A DNA stretch of 64,000 bases from Babylonia areolata (taxonomy: Eukaryota > Mollusca > Gastropoda > Neogastropoda > Buccinidae). Position 1 is the stretch's first letter; each line of letters begins with the position of its first letter. The notes under the pieces are model-generated. The model had not been told where the DNA came from, ran no database searches, and saw nothing but the letters and a program-made list of their open reading frames with translations. Positions 41,905-53,095 of the stretch are shown in pieces. The stretch covers positions 7,023,510 through 7,087,509 of the forward strand of contig NC_134907.1 of NCBI RefSeq assembly GCF_041734735.1. The letters run 5' to 3'. Both the position numbers and the translations under genes were made by a program.

Positions 41905-43127
41905 TTAGAAAACCCACTGCATGACGCAGTCAAAGAACCAAAAGGCAGCCGCCTAGGACGAGGAAGATCATGGATGGGGCAAGCAGAAGACACAATCCAG
42001 CTAGTATGCCGACTACAAGACCTGAAAGAAACAAAGGAATGGGAGAAAAACCCCGAAAACCTCAACCATCTATTCAACACAGCCATTTCACCCACTCTAG
42101 GAAGACATTGTCGGGAATGGCAGAGGGCAAAACTGATGCGGAAGTGAAGCTACTCATAGAAGAAAACAGTAAAGAAGAGGACATCACCATATACACAGAT
42201 GGCTCAGTCACCAAAGACCAATCCGGTTGGGGATTCACTGCGAAACAAAATGGAAGAACAGTCAGGGAAGAGAATGCTGCCTACAAAGTCACAACCTCCA
42301 GCCTAACGATGGAAGTTGAAGCTGTGACACATGCCCTCCAGTGGCTATCGTCCATCCATACGCCCGGAAACCAACATGCCATGATTCTAACCGACTCAAT
42401 GAACCTCATACAGAAAATTGAAAACGGAATGGGAAGCCCAGAGTGGCATAAGGCAATGCGCAACTTTCAGATTAAAAAACTCACATGGTCATACTGCCCG
42501 GGACATGCAGGTGTTAAGGGAAATGAGCGAGCTGACAGACTTGCTGGTAACGCAACACCAACGAGCGGCCTACATCTAGGAAAATCGGAAATCCTCAGAA
42601 AAGTCAAATAATATCAAAAAGAACAGGTACAAGGCCATCACACCATCGATCGCCTCAAAGAAATAAAAGCAGAGAGAGGGAGTGGCCGTAAGTCTAACAT
42701 GAAAGGTAGATCACGATGCTTTGCAAATCAAACAATATCGGCATCATTTCCAAACAACATTGCGCAAATTTCTTCAAAACGGAACAGAGTCTCTGTGGGC
42801 TTTTCCAAATACAATAGACTGAGCAACACACTAGACGCCACGTTCTTGGCATCAGAGATCTTTTCCCATCCCTCTTGCGGCGAATCAGTGGCAGCCTCTG
42901 TGCTTGTGTGTATGTGCGTGTTTGTGTGCATGTGTGGGTCTGTATTTTTGAGTGCTTTTGTGCATGCGCGAGAGTTTAAGTGTACACAAGTGTCAGTAGA
43001 GTTCTGTGCACGTGCGTGTGTGTGTGTGTGTGTGAGGGGAGGTGGGGGTGCGGGGGGAGGTGGGGTAGAGGATGAGGTATGTGAGCATATGCATGCCTAC
43101 ACTGTGGGAGCAACAGGATATTGGAAC

Positions 43128-43183
<56 letters not shown>

Positions 43184-43245
43184 TTGTACATATGTGTGTG
43201 GAGATATGGGCATATGTGTGTGTGCTTGTACAAGTAAGTGTTCAT

Positions 43246-43282
<37 letters not shown>

Positions 43283-43514
43283 GGAAGCTGTGATACGTAG
43301 ACTAGAAACGAGGTGTGTGGAGGAGGGGGGTAGAGGAGGTGCAGGGTAATGTGTGTAGTGTGTGTGTGTGTGTTGGAGCTCATGTACGTTTATATGTATT
43401 TGACTGTGCTTTCATATCTCTGAAACTGCATGTTCGGTGCATATCTGTTATGTATGTGTGGGTGTATATGTGAATGTATGTCTTCATGTTTTACATCTAT
43501 TTGCTTATTTATCA

Positions 43515-43548
<34 letters not shown>

Positions 43549-43741
43549 ATATAGTTATTATTTATTTATTTCTTTGTGTAAGCTTATCTATCATTTATTC
43601 ACCTTTTTTTTCCCTCAAGGCCTGACTAAGCGCGTTGGGTTACACTGCTGGTCAGGCATCTGCTTGGCAGATGTGGTGTAGCGTATATGGATTTGTCCGA
43701 ACGCAGTGACGCCTCCTTGAGCTACTGAAACTGAAACTGAA

Positions 43742-43743
<2 letters not shown>
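41905..43743 (+). mobile_element. LINE-A copy 2, 5'-truncated
   Basis: It begins within the linker before RNase H (near NPLHDAVKEPKGS) and runs through RNase H, the GT/TA-rich 3' UTR and the conserved end block to ACTGAA repeats at 43743. It is about 95 percent identical to copy 1. The ORF is broken by a small deletion near 42120 and a stop near 42609. The 5' truncation with intact tail is the usual product of target-primed reverse transcription. Confidence 0.87.
41970..42611 (+). pseudogene. LINE-A copy 2 RNase H region
   Basis: The surviving frame covers the complete RNase H: IYTDGSVTKDQSGWGFTAKQ (Asp), MEVEAVTHALQWL (Glu), LTDSMNLIQKI (Asp) and CPGHAGVKGNERADRLAGN. It stops at EILRKVK where copy 1 continues. 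It has no RT and so cannot move by itself. Confidence 0.8.
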
Positions 43744-43784
<41 letters not shown>

Positions 43785-43821
43785 TATATATGTGTGTGTG
43801 TGGGTGGAGGTGCGTGTGTGA

Positions 43822-43927
43822 ACATACATATATACCACTAATTATACATGCAGAAAAATGAAGTATTTGAACCACAAACACAAATAAAAGTACATCTTAG
43901 AAAACGTTTCACTGTGAAACACCTGAT
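43822..43927 (-). repeat. Right arm of the inverted repeat around LINE-A copy 2
   Basis: The reverse complement of 41781-41888. It begins ATATACCACTAATTATACAT and ends GTTTCACTGTGAAACACCTG. Between the LINE tail and this arm lie GT and TA microsatellites (43745-43800). Confidence 0.75.
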
Positions 43928-44056
43928 AAAACGGAAATTCTGGCTGATAAGGAAAGGAATGAAGGGTGTGGTGGTAGAGGGGACTCAGTTATTATGCTTA
44001 AAGGTTTTAGAGCTTTTTTAAAGGCAGGGCCAGTCTCTATATGACTATAATATAAG

Positions 44057-44875
44057 TGTAGCAAAGTGCTCAGCTGGCTACAAAAACTGCTTCATGCACC
44101 AGCTGAATAGCAGACGCCTTTTTCGCAAACTAACCCACTGGTCTTCAATGACTCACTCGTAATGAGTGACGCCAAACTTGAATGCAAAGCCCATTCTAAA
44201 CAAATGCTTTAAACATTTATAAAACCAAATCTATGTATCGTTCACTGACAGATTATGTCTGTTGTGCTTACACACACATACACTTAAAACGGTTAGAAGC
44301 GTGTTTGATTTCAGTTTCAGTGTAGAGATTTCAACTGACGCTAAGGGTTACGTCATTTTGTCTTTTCGTCACACATAATGCTACAATCTTCAATGCCGTC
44401 ACTTATTGATCCCTACAACAAGACTATTAGTATTATTGTGTTTGGATGAGAATAGATAAGAAACTTAGGAGATACAAAGGGGATGGCAGTTTCACTGCAA
44501 TGATGGTGTCCAACCATTGACATGTTGATGTAATTTGAGTGGTGTAACGCTATTCAAATTCGAATTTGAAATGAAAGCTGTTGGGCTCTGGCTGGTCAGA
44601 TTCACCGGTACTGTGCTTGCATCCACACGCCGAGCTCATTTGTCACACCCACAGTCAGCTGCCTAACGTTCTACTGCACTGTCTTCTCATCTTATCTTCT
44701 TTTCCCATAATATTGTATCTAAACAATAGAAAAACCCTTTTGTGACTGGCCTCTATATGTCTCCGGCCTGTGCGCGGATCTTTTCTATCCTTTCACCTTC
44801 ATACTCTGTAATTCAGTAAATCAGTAATTCTTTTGTAATCCCTTTATGATATACCACTCGGTTCTCACGGCTACA
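44057..44875 (+). mobile_element. Repeat R1 copy 3, internally shortened, with 4-bp TAAG duplication, fossil
   Basis: It starts TGTAGCAAAGTGCTCAGCTGG and ends CACGGCTACA. TAAG stands on both sides (44053-44056 and 44876-44879). A 4-bp duplication with TG...CA ends is consistent with LTR integration. Most of the middle of the longer copies is missing. It holds the empty TTAA site matching the first MITE in copy 1. Confidence 0.55.
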
Positions 44876-44879
44876 TAAG

Positions 44880-45500
44880 GGACAAAATTCATAGTTTTGG
44901 AGCATTGTATAAGAAAAGTTTTTTGTTCCATCAATTTTAGTTTTAATTCTGGGGACAGACAGAAGATGAGAGCCAGAAGAGAAGCAGGCAAGACAGACAG
45001 AAGGTCATGGATGTGAGCAGGGGACGAACCTGAGAAAAAGAATGACAGGAGTGTTGCAAGTTTGTATCTAATCCGTGCTTGGACTGGGAGTCAGTGAAGT
45101 GCTTGTAGGAGTGGCTGAGCATAATCATACCTTTTCGCTCGAAGGACGAGATGAAAAATCAACCTGTTTTCCTACCACAACCATGCTTCATGTAACATGT
45201 GGTCATTACTTTCCCCATTCCTCTCTCCTAAGTTTACATTGAAGACATTATTATATATACAAAGCAAAAAAAAAGTGTGTGTGTGTGTGTGTGTGTGTGT
45301 ATTTTTACATAGAAATGATTCTTTTCACTTTTTGGTTTGGTTTGGTTTTTGTTTTGCCTTGTTTTGTTCAATAAATTCGTTGTTTAAAAATACTGTGACT
45401 TAATGTTAATTCACGTAAGACCAAATTATGCGTGAGTGTGAGAGTGCACATGTACAAGTGTTTACATTATGCATATATGTCTAAGGTCCTGTTGTATATG
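44880..45500. other. Non-coding stretch, nothing recognised
   Basis: A GT run at 45273-45300 and a TTGG/TTTG-rich piece (45330-45365) are the only features. There are no splice-flanked motifs or transposon ends. Confidence 0.4.
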
Positions 45501-45610
45501 TGCTTGCATATGATTTCCAGTTCATGTTTGTATTATTGCATATAATTTCCACTTCATGTTTGTATTATTGCATATGATTTCCAGGTCATGTTTGTATTCT
45601 TCATGTACTA
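45500..45610. repeat. Three-copy tandem repeat of about 32 bp
   Basis: The unit reads CATATGATTTCCAGTTCATG plus TTTGTATTATTG, three times with small changes. TTCTG/TTCTA pentamers follow at 45665-45730. Confidence 0.75.
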
Positions 45611-45772
45611 CCCCCCCTCCCTCCCTTTATACCTTGTGACCCAACCACGCTTGATAACAAAGATGTATTCTATTCTGTTCTGCTCTGTTCTCATCTTGTC
45701 TGTTCTGTTCTATCGCATTCTATTCTATGGGTCAATGCCTGTTGACAATGAAACGCAACACAGTCCACTTAC

Positions 45773-45841
45773 TGCACACTGCAGTGTTGTTCTCTTTGTG
45801 GCAGTCCTGGTGACATGGACAGTCATCTATGTCACACACAC
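45773..45841 (-). CDS. Short Cys-rich exon (EGF-like piece) of the modular gene
   Basis: A 69-nt phase 1-1 exon with acceptor TATTGACAG and donor TGTGCA/GTAAGT. It encodes VCDIDDCPCHQDCHKENNTA then VC. Six cysteines in 22 residues, together with the splice sites and the phase shared with the other modules, support it. DIDDC recalls calcium-binding EGF starts, but it is too short for a whole EGF domain. Confidence 0.6.
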
Positions 45842-45899
45842 CTGTCAATACAGGAACATAAACAAACGAATGAATAAATAGCTACCATAATGACAACAA

Positions 45900-46440
45900 G
45901 AACGACAATAATAATAATAATAATAAAATATAAATAACTGGCATTTTATCGGCGATTTCCTCATTGCACAAAGCGCTTTACAATCCACACAACACTTAAA
46001 CGAAACACACTCAGTCCTCGACCTACAATGATGCACAATAGATATATACATGCGCATACAAACTCGTACGTACAATACATACATACATACATCCGATGCA
46101 CACACAACACGTCGTTACAAATATACCTACACAATCAACTAATAGTAATAGATAATGATACTACTACTACTACCAGCACTACTACTAGTACTAAGAAGAA
46201 GATGGATTATTTGATTAATGGGTAAAGAATTAGGCACAATAAAGGTCTTTTTCTACGCAATCAATTTTAACACAACAGGAAAAAAATCACAACAAAAATG
46301 AAAAAAATAAAATAAAATAAAATAGAATAAATGAAGAAGAAAAGAAACCGATGTGAAGAATTACTAGAATATTCCACTAACAGTAACAAGATAATGAAAA
46401 GATCAATTATCAATTTATAACATACGTAAGTGCGCGCTCG

Positions 46441-46481
<41 letters not shown>

Positions 46482-47085
46482 GCACGCACACACACACGCG
46501 CGCGCGCGCACGCACACACATTTCGTTTGGTAAGCTCGCTCGTTCGATGACACTGTCATTCAACTACTCATTCCATCATGGCAGCAAGTAGTCTTAGCAC
46601 AGTATGTATTTGAAAAGGACAGCAAGCAGGTTAATCGACTGTATCGAATTTAATACAAATATCTTTATTTTGGACTTGAATGCAGATTTTGCTGAATTTG
46701 ACGATATGTTTTTTGGAAAGGTATTCCATTATTTGTTTCCACTAAATGATAGACTCGTTTTAAACTAATTAATTTTAGGTTTAGAAGAAGGGGAGGAGGA
46801 GTGGGAAGAAGGAGGAAGAGGAAAAACGTAGAAGAGGAGGAGGAAAAGATGGAGGAGGGGAGGAGGAAGAAGAAGAAGGGGGGAGAGGGGGGAGGAGGAG
46901 AAGGAGCAGGCGAGGAAGAAGAATAAGAAGAATGAAGAGAAAGAAAAAGGAGAGGAAGTTGTAGCAGGAGCTGCTACTACTACTACTACTACTACATGCT
47001 GCTGCTGCTGCTGCTGCTACAGCTGTGCTGTTCATATTACTGCTACTTCTGCTGCGGCACTACCACTACTACTACTACTAAAAGA
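45900..47085. other. Repeat-rich intron: (AAT)n retroposon tail, CA/CG, GGA and TAC runs
   Basis: 45905-45925 is an AAT run next to ACAAAGCGCTTTACAATC, likely a retroposon 3' end in minus orientation. 46440-46520 is AC/GC rich. 46780-46960 is a purine-rich GGA/GAA tract. 46970-47060 has CTA/CTG triplets. No coding sequence is supported. Confidence 0.5.
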
Positions 47086-47091
47086 AAGTAG

Positions 47092-47140
47092 ACTGTCATC
47101 AGAGACTTCTTGTTTGCTTGTGACTGCGCACTCAACGCGA
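47092..47140 (+). mobile_element. Tiny LINE RT scrap (FADD region)
   Basis: The plus strand encodes VIRDFLFACDCALNA, closely matching the ITRDFLFADDCALNA motif of LINE-C with one of the two catalytic Asp codons changed to Cys. Nothing on either side extends the match, so only about 50 bases survive. Confidence 0.5.
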
Positions 47141-47285
47141 CCAGAGCGAAAGCATTAAATTGGACTGCTTTCCAAGCGCAAAATTTGGCACCAAAAGCCC
47201 AAAGTTATGTTCCAGATCCCCCAAGGAAAACATCCTGGACCGCGTTCACATAAAGGGGCAAACCCTTGGGCCTCGAAAAACTTAC

Positions 47286-47413
47286 CTTCTGGGCAGCCGC
47301 TCTGTCGGTAAAACATAGCGTGAGGTAACAACAGGTCGCCAAACCCGCGCTCCCTTCCAACTCGCAAACGTCGGGGGGGAGGGGACCCAGCCTCCCCACC
47401 AAGCTGAAGGTCA
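47286..47413 (-). CDS. Possible further exon of the modular gene, one base out of frame
   Basis: The minus strand has CCGCACAG/TG (same acceptor form as the Ig exons) and a strong donor CAGAAG/GTAAGT. The exon is 128 nt, and one more base would make it a phase 1-1 exon like its neighbours. It starts TFSLVGRLGPLPPDVCELEG then SAGLATCC. The other frame near the end reads AMFYRQSGCPE and fits the phase. G and C runs here may be miscalled. The fold is not recognised. Confidence 0.35.
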
Positions 47414-48007
47414 CTGTGCGGGGATCCACCCTCCTTTCCGCCAGCGAACCGGGGCTGTCTACAGAGACCCCCAAAGTCTCCATCCAAATGCAATCACCAA
47501 ATCATGTTTCTCCCCTGTTTTTTGGGAAATGCAGTAACACGGGTTAGTTTTTGGGAGGTAAGCCTGCCCCAAACAAGTTGAGTGTCTCCCTTCAACTGCT
47601 GCAACTACACTGCTGTGCACAATAATGCTTTGCTGCGACTACAATACTGGGGCTTGCTGTACAAATGTGCTGGCCCCGAGCTGCTGCTTAAATTTGGAAA
47701 TGCTGCTGCTAGTGTTACGCGTCGCGGTCCTTTTTTCTCGGAGACGAGGCTGCACCAGAAATGAGTCATGGGCGTTGCATTTTTGCTGTGGCGTAGACCA
47801 TTGGGGTGGATTTACTCATGGGGGACAGATTAAAAGTAAGTGCGGGTTTTGAATTTGACTTCTTGGTCTTTTTGGTTGTTTCCCTTTTTTATATTGTGTG
47901 ATGTAAACCCAAATTCATGCAAACCAACCCCAAACAACTCTGCTGTTTCTAAGGGCGGCTTTTGGGTTCCCGTGCTCCCCAATGTTCTCAAAACCCTTGG
48001 TACACAC

Positions 48008-48115
48008 CGTATTCACAGTTTCTGCCGGTGAATCCAGCAGAGCAGTAACACCAGTATGTGTTGAGGCCGGAAGAACAGGTACCGCCGTTTTTGCACGGGT
48101 TGGGAGTACAGACAG
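48008..48115 (-). CDS. EGF-like exon 1 of the modular gene
   Basis: A 108-nt phase 1-1 exon, the same length as the EGF exon at 34518. Acceptor TTTTTTTCCAG, donor GAATACG/GTGTGT. It encodes VCTPNPCKNGGTCSSGLNTY then WCYCSAGFTGRNCEY, a textbook EGF-like domain with six cysteines and GFTG before the last one. It is the most 5' exon I can support, so earlier exons, including the start, must lie upstream. Confidence 0.85.
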
Positions 48116-48149
48116 CTGGAAAAAAAGAAACCAAACCAAACAGGAACAC

Positions 48150-48195
48150 ACACGCACACGCACATGCTCACGCACGCAGACACACACGTGCATCA

Positions 48196-48227
<32 letters not shown>

Positions 48228-48537
48228 GCTGATGTGAGCGCGAGTAAACACACACACATACGCGGGCGCGCACACACACACACGTACACACACGCACGCA
48301 TTTGTGCACACACACACACATACACACACACACACACACACACAGAGTACACGCACATCCGTGCGCACACATACACATAAATACACACACACAAAAATGC
48401 GTGCTCGAGCGCGCGCACGCACATGCGTGCACATGGTGGTGTGTCCATCGAGATCGATGATGACCATCGTTGCGTGCACATACACACGCACACAAACACA
48501 AACATATACGCACACACACACACACGTACATGCAAAC

Positions 48538-48571
<34 letters not shown>

Positions 48572-48697
48572 GCACGCACATGCTTGCACATACACACGCA
48601 CACAAACTTACACACACACGCAAGCACGCACGCACGCAAACGCACACACACACACGCACACACACACACATACGAACGGACACGCACACTCACGAAA

Positions 48698-48741
<44 letters not shown>

Positions 48742-48760
48742 TCGCGCGCTCAGCATTACC
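48150..48760. repeat. AC-rich microsatellite region
   Basis: About 600 bases of CACACA with CACG, CATA and GCAC variants. It carries one non-repeat island at 48433-48471. Long His/Thr or Cys/Val frames here are translation artefacts. Confidence 0.85.
48433..48471 (-). mobile_element. 39-bp LINE-C 3' end inside the AC repeat
   Basis: TGGTGGTGTGTCCATCGAGA TCGATGATGACCATCGTTG is the exact reverse complement of the 3' terminal block of LINE-C (about 6697-6738). Nothing else of the element is present, so it is either an extremely 5'-truncated insertion or a family-specific tail that landed in the repeat. Confidence 0.75.
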
Positions 48761-49204
48761 CCTCCCCTTCTTTTCTCCCTCCTCTCCCCTCTTCCTCCAT
48801 CTCTGTCCTCATATCTTTCTCCCTCTCTTTCCCTGCCAAACTTCCTCCTCATCTATCTCTTTCTCCCTGTCTTTCTTCATCTCTTTCCCTCACCTCCCTC
48901 CCTCCCTCCTCCATTTCTCCCGTCTTGTTCTTCCGTCCATTCTCCATCCCCCCCCCCACCTCCCCATCTCCTTCTCCCTCTCTTTATCGATCTCTTTATC
49001 CATCTCTTTCTCTATCTCTTTCAGCCGCCCAAAACGGCCAACGTTCTCTTTTTCTATATCTTTCTCCATCTCATATCCATCTCCTTGTTTGTAAAACGCT
49101 TAGAGCTTGGTCTCTGACCGAGGATATGCGCTGTATAAGTATCCATATCAATCAGTCAATATTGTTTCTCCTTCTCTTTGCTCTTGTACACTACACTACT
49201 CAAC
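48760..49204. other. Pyrimidine-rich tract and SINE 3' end
   Basis: 48760-49080 is CT-rich (CTCCCTCTCTTTC). 49088-49165 (AAACGCTTAGAGCTTGGTCT, ATATGCGCTGTATAAGTATC) is the 3' end of the SINE family at 15090-15595, in plus orientation. Confidence 0.55.
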
Positions 49205-51413
49205 TGTACAGGTCAGGTCAGGGGCACAGCCCTTGTTACTGGTACCATGTAACCCAGTACTACCTGCCGCATGTGAAGTCTCCCAACGACGGACCAGGCG
49301 AAGGAGGAAACCTTTCCCAACGGCTGTGAAGGCGGAAGAGGATGACCAAAGGACAGGGGGAGCTCTTATCCTTGGCTGGAAGTCCTCCAAGGAGACGGAA
49401 CCCCGAAGAAAAAACCTGCACCTGCCGAGGCCATTCTACACGTGGCAGTTTCTGCACCTGTGGGACTCTGATCGTCGGTAGGCGAGAGAGTAGGGAAGGA
49501 CTGCACAACTCCTCTTCACTAAAAAAAAAAAAGTCACCTGTGCTGGTCAGGCAACCAGGCTAATGTCGGAACGACAAGCTAGCCCTTCAACACCCAGCTT
49601 TCCCAAGCCCTGCGGCAATGGAGAAGTGGTAACGGGGACAGGCAGAGGATGCTGCTGGCAGTTCTTAGTCACGACTCTGCACGCAGGCGGCTTTGGGGTG
49701 AAGGTCGTCCGCCGTGAACCGGGGCAGATGCGGCGCCCGTATCCTCCCGCAGCGTCAGAGCAGCCCTTTTTAGGGTCAGCACAGCTCTCCCCACACGGGG
49801 AAGGGGAGATAAAAGGATCCCTAAACAAAGCCAGCCTCACCTAGTACCTAGTAGGAAACCGCACCTACTTGGACATCCAACACTAACGGTCGAAAACAAC
49901 AGAAGAAAAGAACCAGGAGACATGCCCTGACTCAGGGTGCCTGGAATGTTTGCACCCTTTTGGACCAAGACGACAGACCAGAAAGGCGCACAGCGCTCAT
50001 TGCTAGAATGGTTGATCGCTACCAGGTGGACATAGCAGCCCTGAGCGAGACCAGGTTTGCCAGTGAACCTCAGCTTGAGGAAGCTGGGGCTACACCTTCT
50101 ACTGCATTTGGAAGCCAGATGGCACCCTAAGAACCTCAGGCGTGGGCTTTGCCATACAAACCAAACTTGCACGACAGTTTGACAGCCTTCCACGTGACAT
50201 AAACGATAGGCTGATGACCCTGCGTCTGAAGCTGTCCAAGGATCACTTCTCCACATTTATCAGCTGTTATACCCCGACGATGACCAACCCTGATGACATC
50301 AAAAAGAAGCTTTCTATGAGGAGCTCAGCCACACCATTTCAGCGGTAGACAGAAAGGACAGGCTGATCATCCTTGGGGATTTCAATACCCACGTCGGCGT
50401 GGACTTCTCATGGCCAAAAGTCCTAGGACAGCACGGCACTGGCAAGTGCAACTCCAACGGACTGCTTTTGCTCCCCTTCTGTGCGCAGCATGGACTGACC
50501 ATCACCAACACCCTCTTCCAACAAGCGGACAAGTACAAGAACACATGGATGCACCCCCACTCCAAGCAGTGGCACATGCTGGTCTATGTGATTGTCCGGC
50601 AGAGGGACAGAGGTGATGTTTCCATTTCATGCTGCATGAGAGGAGCAGTCTGTTGGTCAAGATGAACATCAGACTTGCACGCAAGCTCCAACCAGCCAGG
50701 CAGAAACCCCCTAGGAAGCTGAACACCCACCACCTCCCTATCACCAAGGACGTGCTGCAGCAGCAAATCCAAGCAGCTCTCCAAGAAATTCATGTATCGA
50801 CTGATGTAGAAGAGGTATGGAGCACCTTTAGAGGTGCTATGTACACAGCAGCAGCTGACACACTCGGCTTTGTACAGAGGAGCCACAAAGACTGGTTTGA
50901 CGAGAACGACTCTAGAATCTCTAAGCTCCTGAGCACACTACACATGCGGCATTGGGATCACATTTCCGATGATGTCTGCCAGAGGAAGGAGAACCAGTAC
51001 TTGCAAACCAAGCAACTCGTACAGAAGAGGCTGCGTGAGATGAAGAACACCTGGTGGGAGAGAAAGTCTGAAGAGCTTCAGTCAACTGCTGATGCTCACT
51101 ACACGAAGACCTTCCATGATGGTCTCCGAGCTGTGTATGGGCCGAGAGTCACAGGATCAACCCCTGTCCGAACCTTGGACCAGACCACCCTCCTGAGAGA
51201 CAAGTAAGACATCCTTGCCCAGCTGGGCAGAACACTCAACGCCCTCCTCAACAAGGACTCGTCCGTATCTGACGAGGCAATTGCAGCCCTCCCACAGCTA
51301 CCAGTCAATGACTTGCTAAGGCCGAGACCCGGAAGACCCTGAAGCTGACAACGTCAGGAAAAGCACCAGGAGCAGATGGAATCCAGGCCGACATCTACAA
51401 GTATGGTGGTGAG

Positions 51414-52058
51414 GTGCTGACAGAAAAGCTGACTGCCCTGTTCCAGTCTATCTGGGAGAGAGGGGAGGTCCCCCAGGATTTCAAGGATGCTTCAATTGTC
51501 CACATTTACAAACGGAAGAGAGACAAAACGTCCTGCGATAACCACCGTAGAATCTCTCTCCTCTGCATCGCTGGCAAGATCTTTGCCCGCATCATTCTGA
51601 ACAGACTGGTTGACTATGTCTCCAACACAGTCATCCTTGAAGCACAGTGCGGCTTCCGCTCAGGCAGGGGAACAGGTGACGTGGTGTTTGCTGTACGCCA
51701 GATGCAAGAGAAGTGCCGTGAGCAAAAGGAGCTCCACATGGTCTTTGTAGACCTGACTAAGGCCTTCGACACGGTGAACCACTGTGGTCTGTGGAAGATC
51801 CTTCTAAAGTTTGGCTGCCCAGAGAGCCTAATCCAGCTGATTGCGTCATTCCACGATGGCATGCAGGCGAGAGTACAGGAAAATACTGACATGTCGGATC
51901 CGTTCCCGGTGGTAAACGGAGTGAAGCAGGGCTGCGTCCTGGCACCCACATTGTTCTCCATTCTCTTCTCTGCCATGCTGACTAATGCCTTCCAAGACTG
52001 TGACCGGGGAATCTACATTCAGTTTTGCACAGATGGCAAACTTTTCAACTTGCAGTGA
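51414..52058 (+). pseudogene. LINE-B copy 2 reverse transcriptase frame
   Basis: The frame carries RKRDKTSCDNHRRISLLCIA, LEAQCGFRSGRGTGDVVFAV, MVFVDLTKAFDTVNHCGLWK (catalytic Asp) and VVNGVKQGCVLAPTLFSILF. It ends at a TGA shortly before the FFADD motif, which is read in the next segment (FLFADDCALAAHTHEDMQF, from about 52098). The role is RNA-templated DNA synthesis for retrotransposition. Confidence 0.8.
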
Positions 52059-52349
52059 CTCCACACTAGGTCTAGGGTGTTTGAGGCACTGTTGAGAGAG
52101 TTCCTCTTTGCTGATGACTGCGCGCTTGCTGCACACACCCATGAGGACATGCAGTTCATTATGGACAGGTTTTCAACCTCCTGCAGGCGCTTTGGACTCG
52201 CCATCAGCCTCAGCAAGACCGAGTCCATGTCCAACCAGCTAGCTCACTGAACACCTGCAATCAAGTTCGATGACACAGAGATCAAGTCAGTTGACAAGTT
52301 ATGCTACCTGGGCAGCAACCTATGCAGCAATGGAACCCTTGATGCAGAA

Positions 52350-53036
52350 GTGACGCTGCGTATCGCCAAGGCCAGCTCAGCCTTTGGCAGACTCAACAAC
52401 AGGCTGTGGAACAACAAAGGTATCAGGATCAGCACCAAAATCAAAACCTACAAAGCTGTTGTGCTGACCACCTTGTTGTACTGCTGTGAAACATGGACGA
52501 CGTATCGCCGTCACATTCAACAACTTGAGCAGTTTCACCAGAGATGCCTACGAAAGATCCTCGGCATAAAGTGGCAAGACAGGGTCTCCAACCTCCAGGT
52601 CCTAGAGAGGAGCGGCCTGCCCAGCATCGAAAGCCTGCTGATCCAGTGCCAGCTACACTGGACAGGACACGTTGTCCGCATAATAGATAGCAGGATCCCG
52701 AAGATACTATTGTATGGCCAGTTGAGGGAAGGCCACCGCGAACTTGGAAGACCCTGCAAGCGCTTCAAGAACACCTTGAAGACAAACCTCAAAGCCTGTG
52801 ACATAGACATCACTTCCTGGGAAACTGATGCCCTTGACCACTCTCGCTGGAGGAAGCTGTGCTCTAGTGGCATAAAGACGTTTGAAAACAAGAGAACGCT
52901 GGCCATTAAGGAGAAGCGTGAGCGAAGGAAGCAGGGCTCTACTTCTGGAGACGTTTTCCCTTGCAACACCTGTGGGAAGTGCTGCGCATCCAGAATCGGC
53001 CTCTTCTCCCATATGAGGACACACATTGACAGATAA
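52350..53036 (+). pseudogene. LINE-B copy 2 thumb and C-terminal zinc finger
   Basis: The frame runs from IAKASSAFGRLNNRLWNN through LLYCCETWTTYRRHIQQLEQ, GHVVRIIDSRIPKILLYGQL and CDIDITSWETDALDHSRW to FPCNTCGKCCASRIGLFSHM RTHIDR, a C2H2-type finger (C-x2-C...H-x3-H). It confirms the C-terminus of the LINE-B protein, which copy 1 has lost. Confidence 0.8.
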
Positions 53037-53095
53037 GCCTGCCTGCCTACTCATCCGTTGGTCCGACGGGAGACTCCATCATCATCACTCTGCAC

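Larger units (their letters stand above)
49205..53095 (+). mobile_element. LINE-B copy 2, full length, broken
   Basis: It starts CAGGTCAGGTCAGGGGCACA and ends GGGAGACTCCATCATCATCA. Order: 5' UTR (to about 49925), endonuclease, linker, RT, thumb and a C-terminal zinc finger. Breaks include a shift near 50310, a missing endonuclease end at about 50660, a stop at 51205 and the TGA at 52056 that it shares with copy 1. It has the best preserved 3' half of the three copies. Confidence 0.87.

Noticed and set aside
48304-49329. A 341-codon open frame and overlapping 200-codon frames rich in His/Thr or Cys/Val
   Set aside because: They are translations of AC/GT microsatellites and CT-rich DNA in several frames at once, with no motif or splice context.
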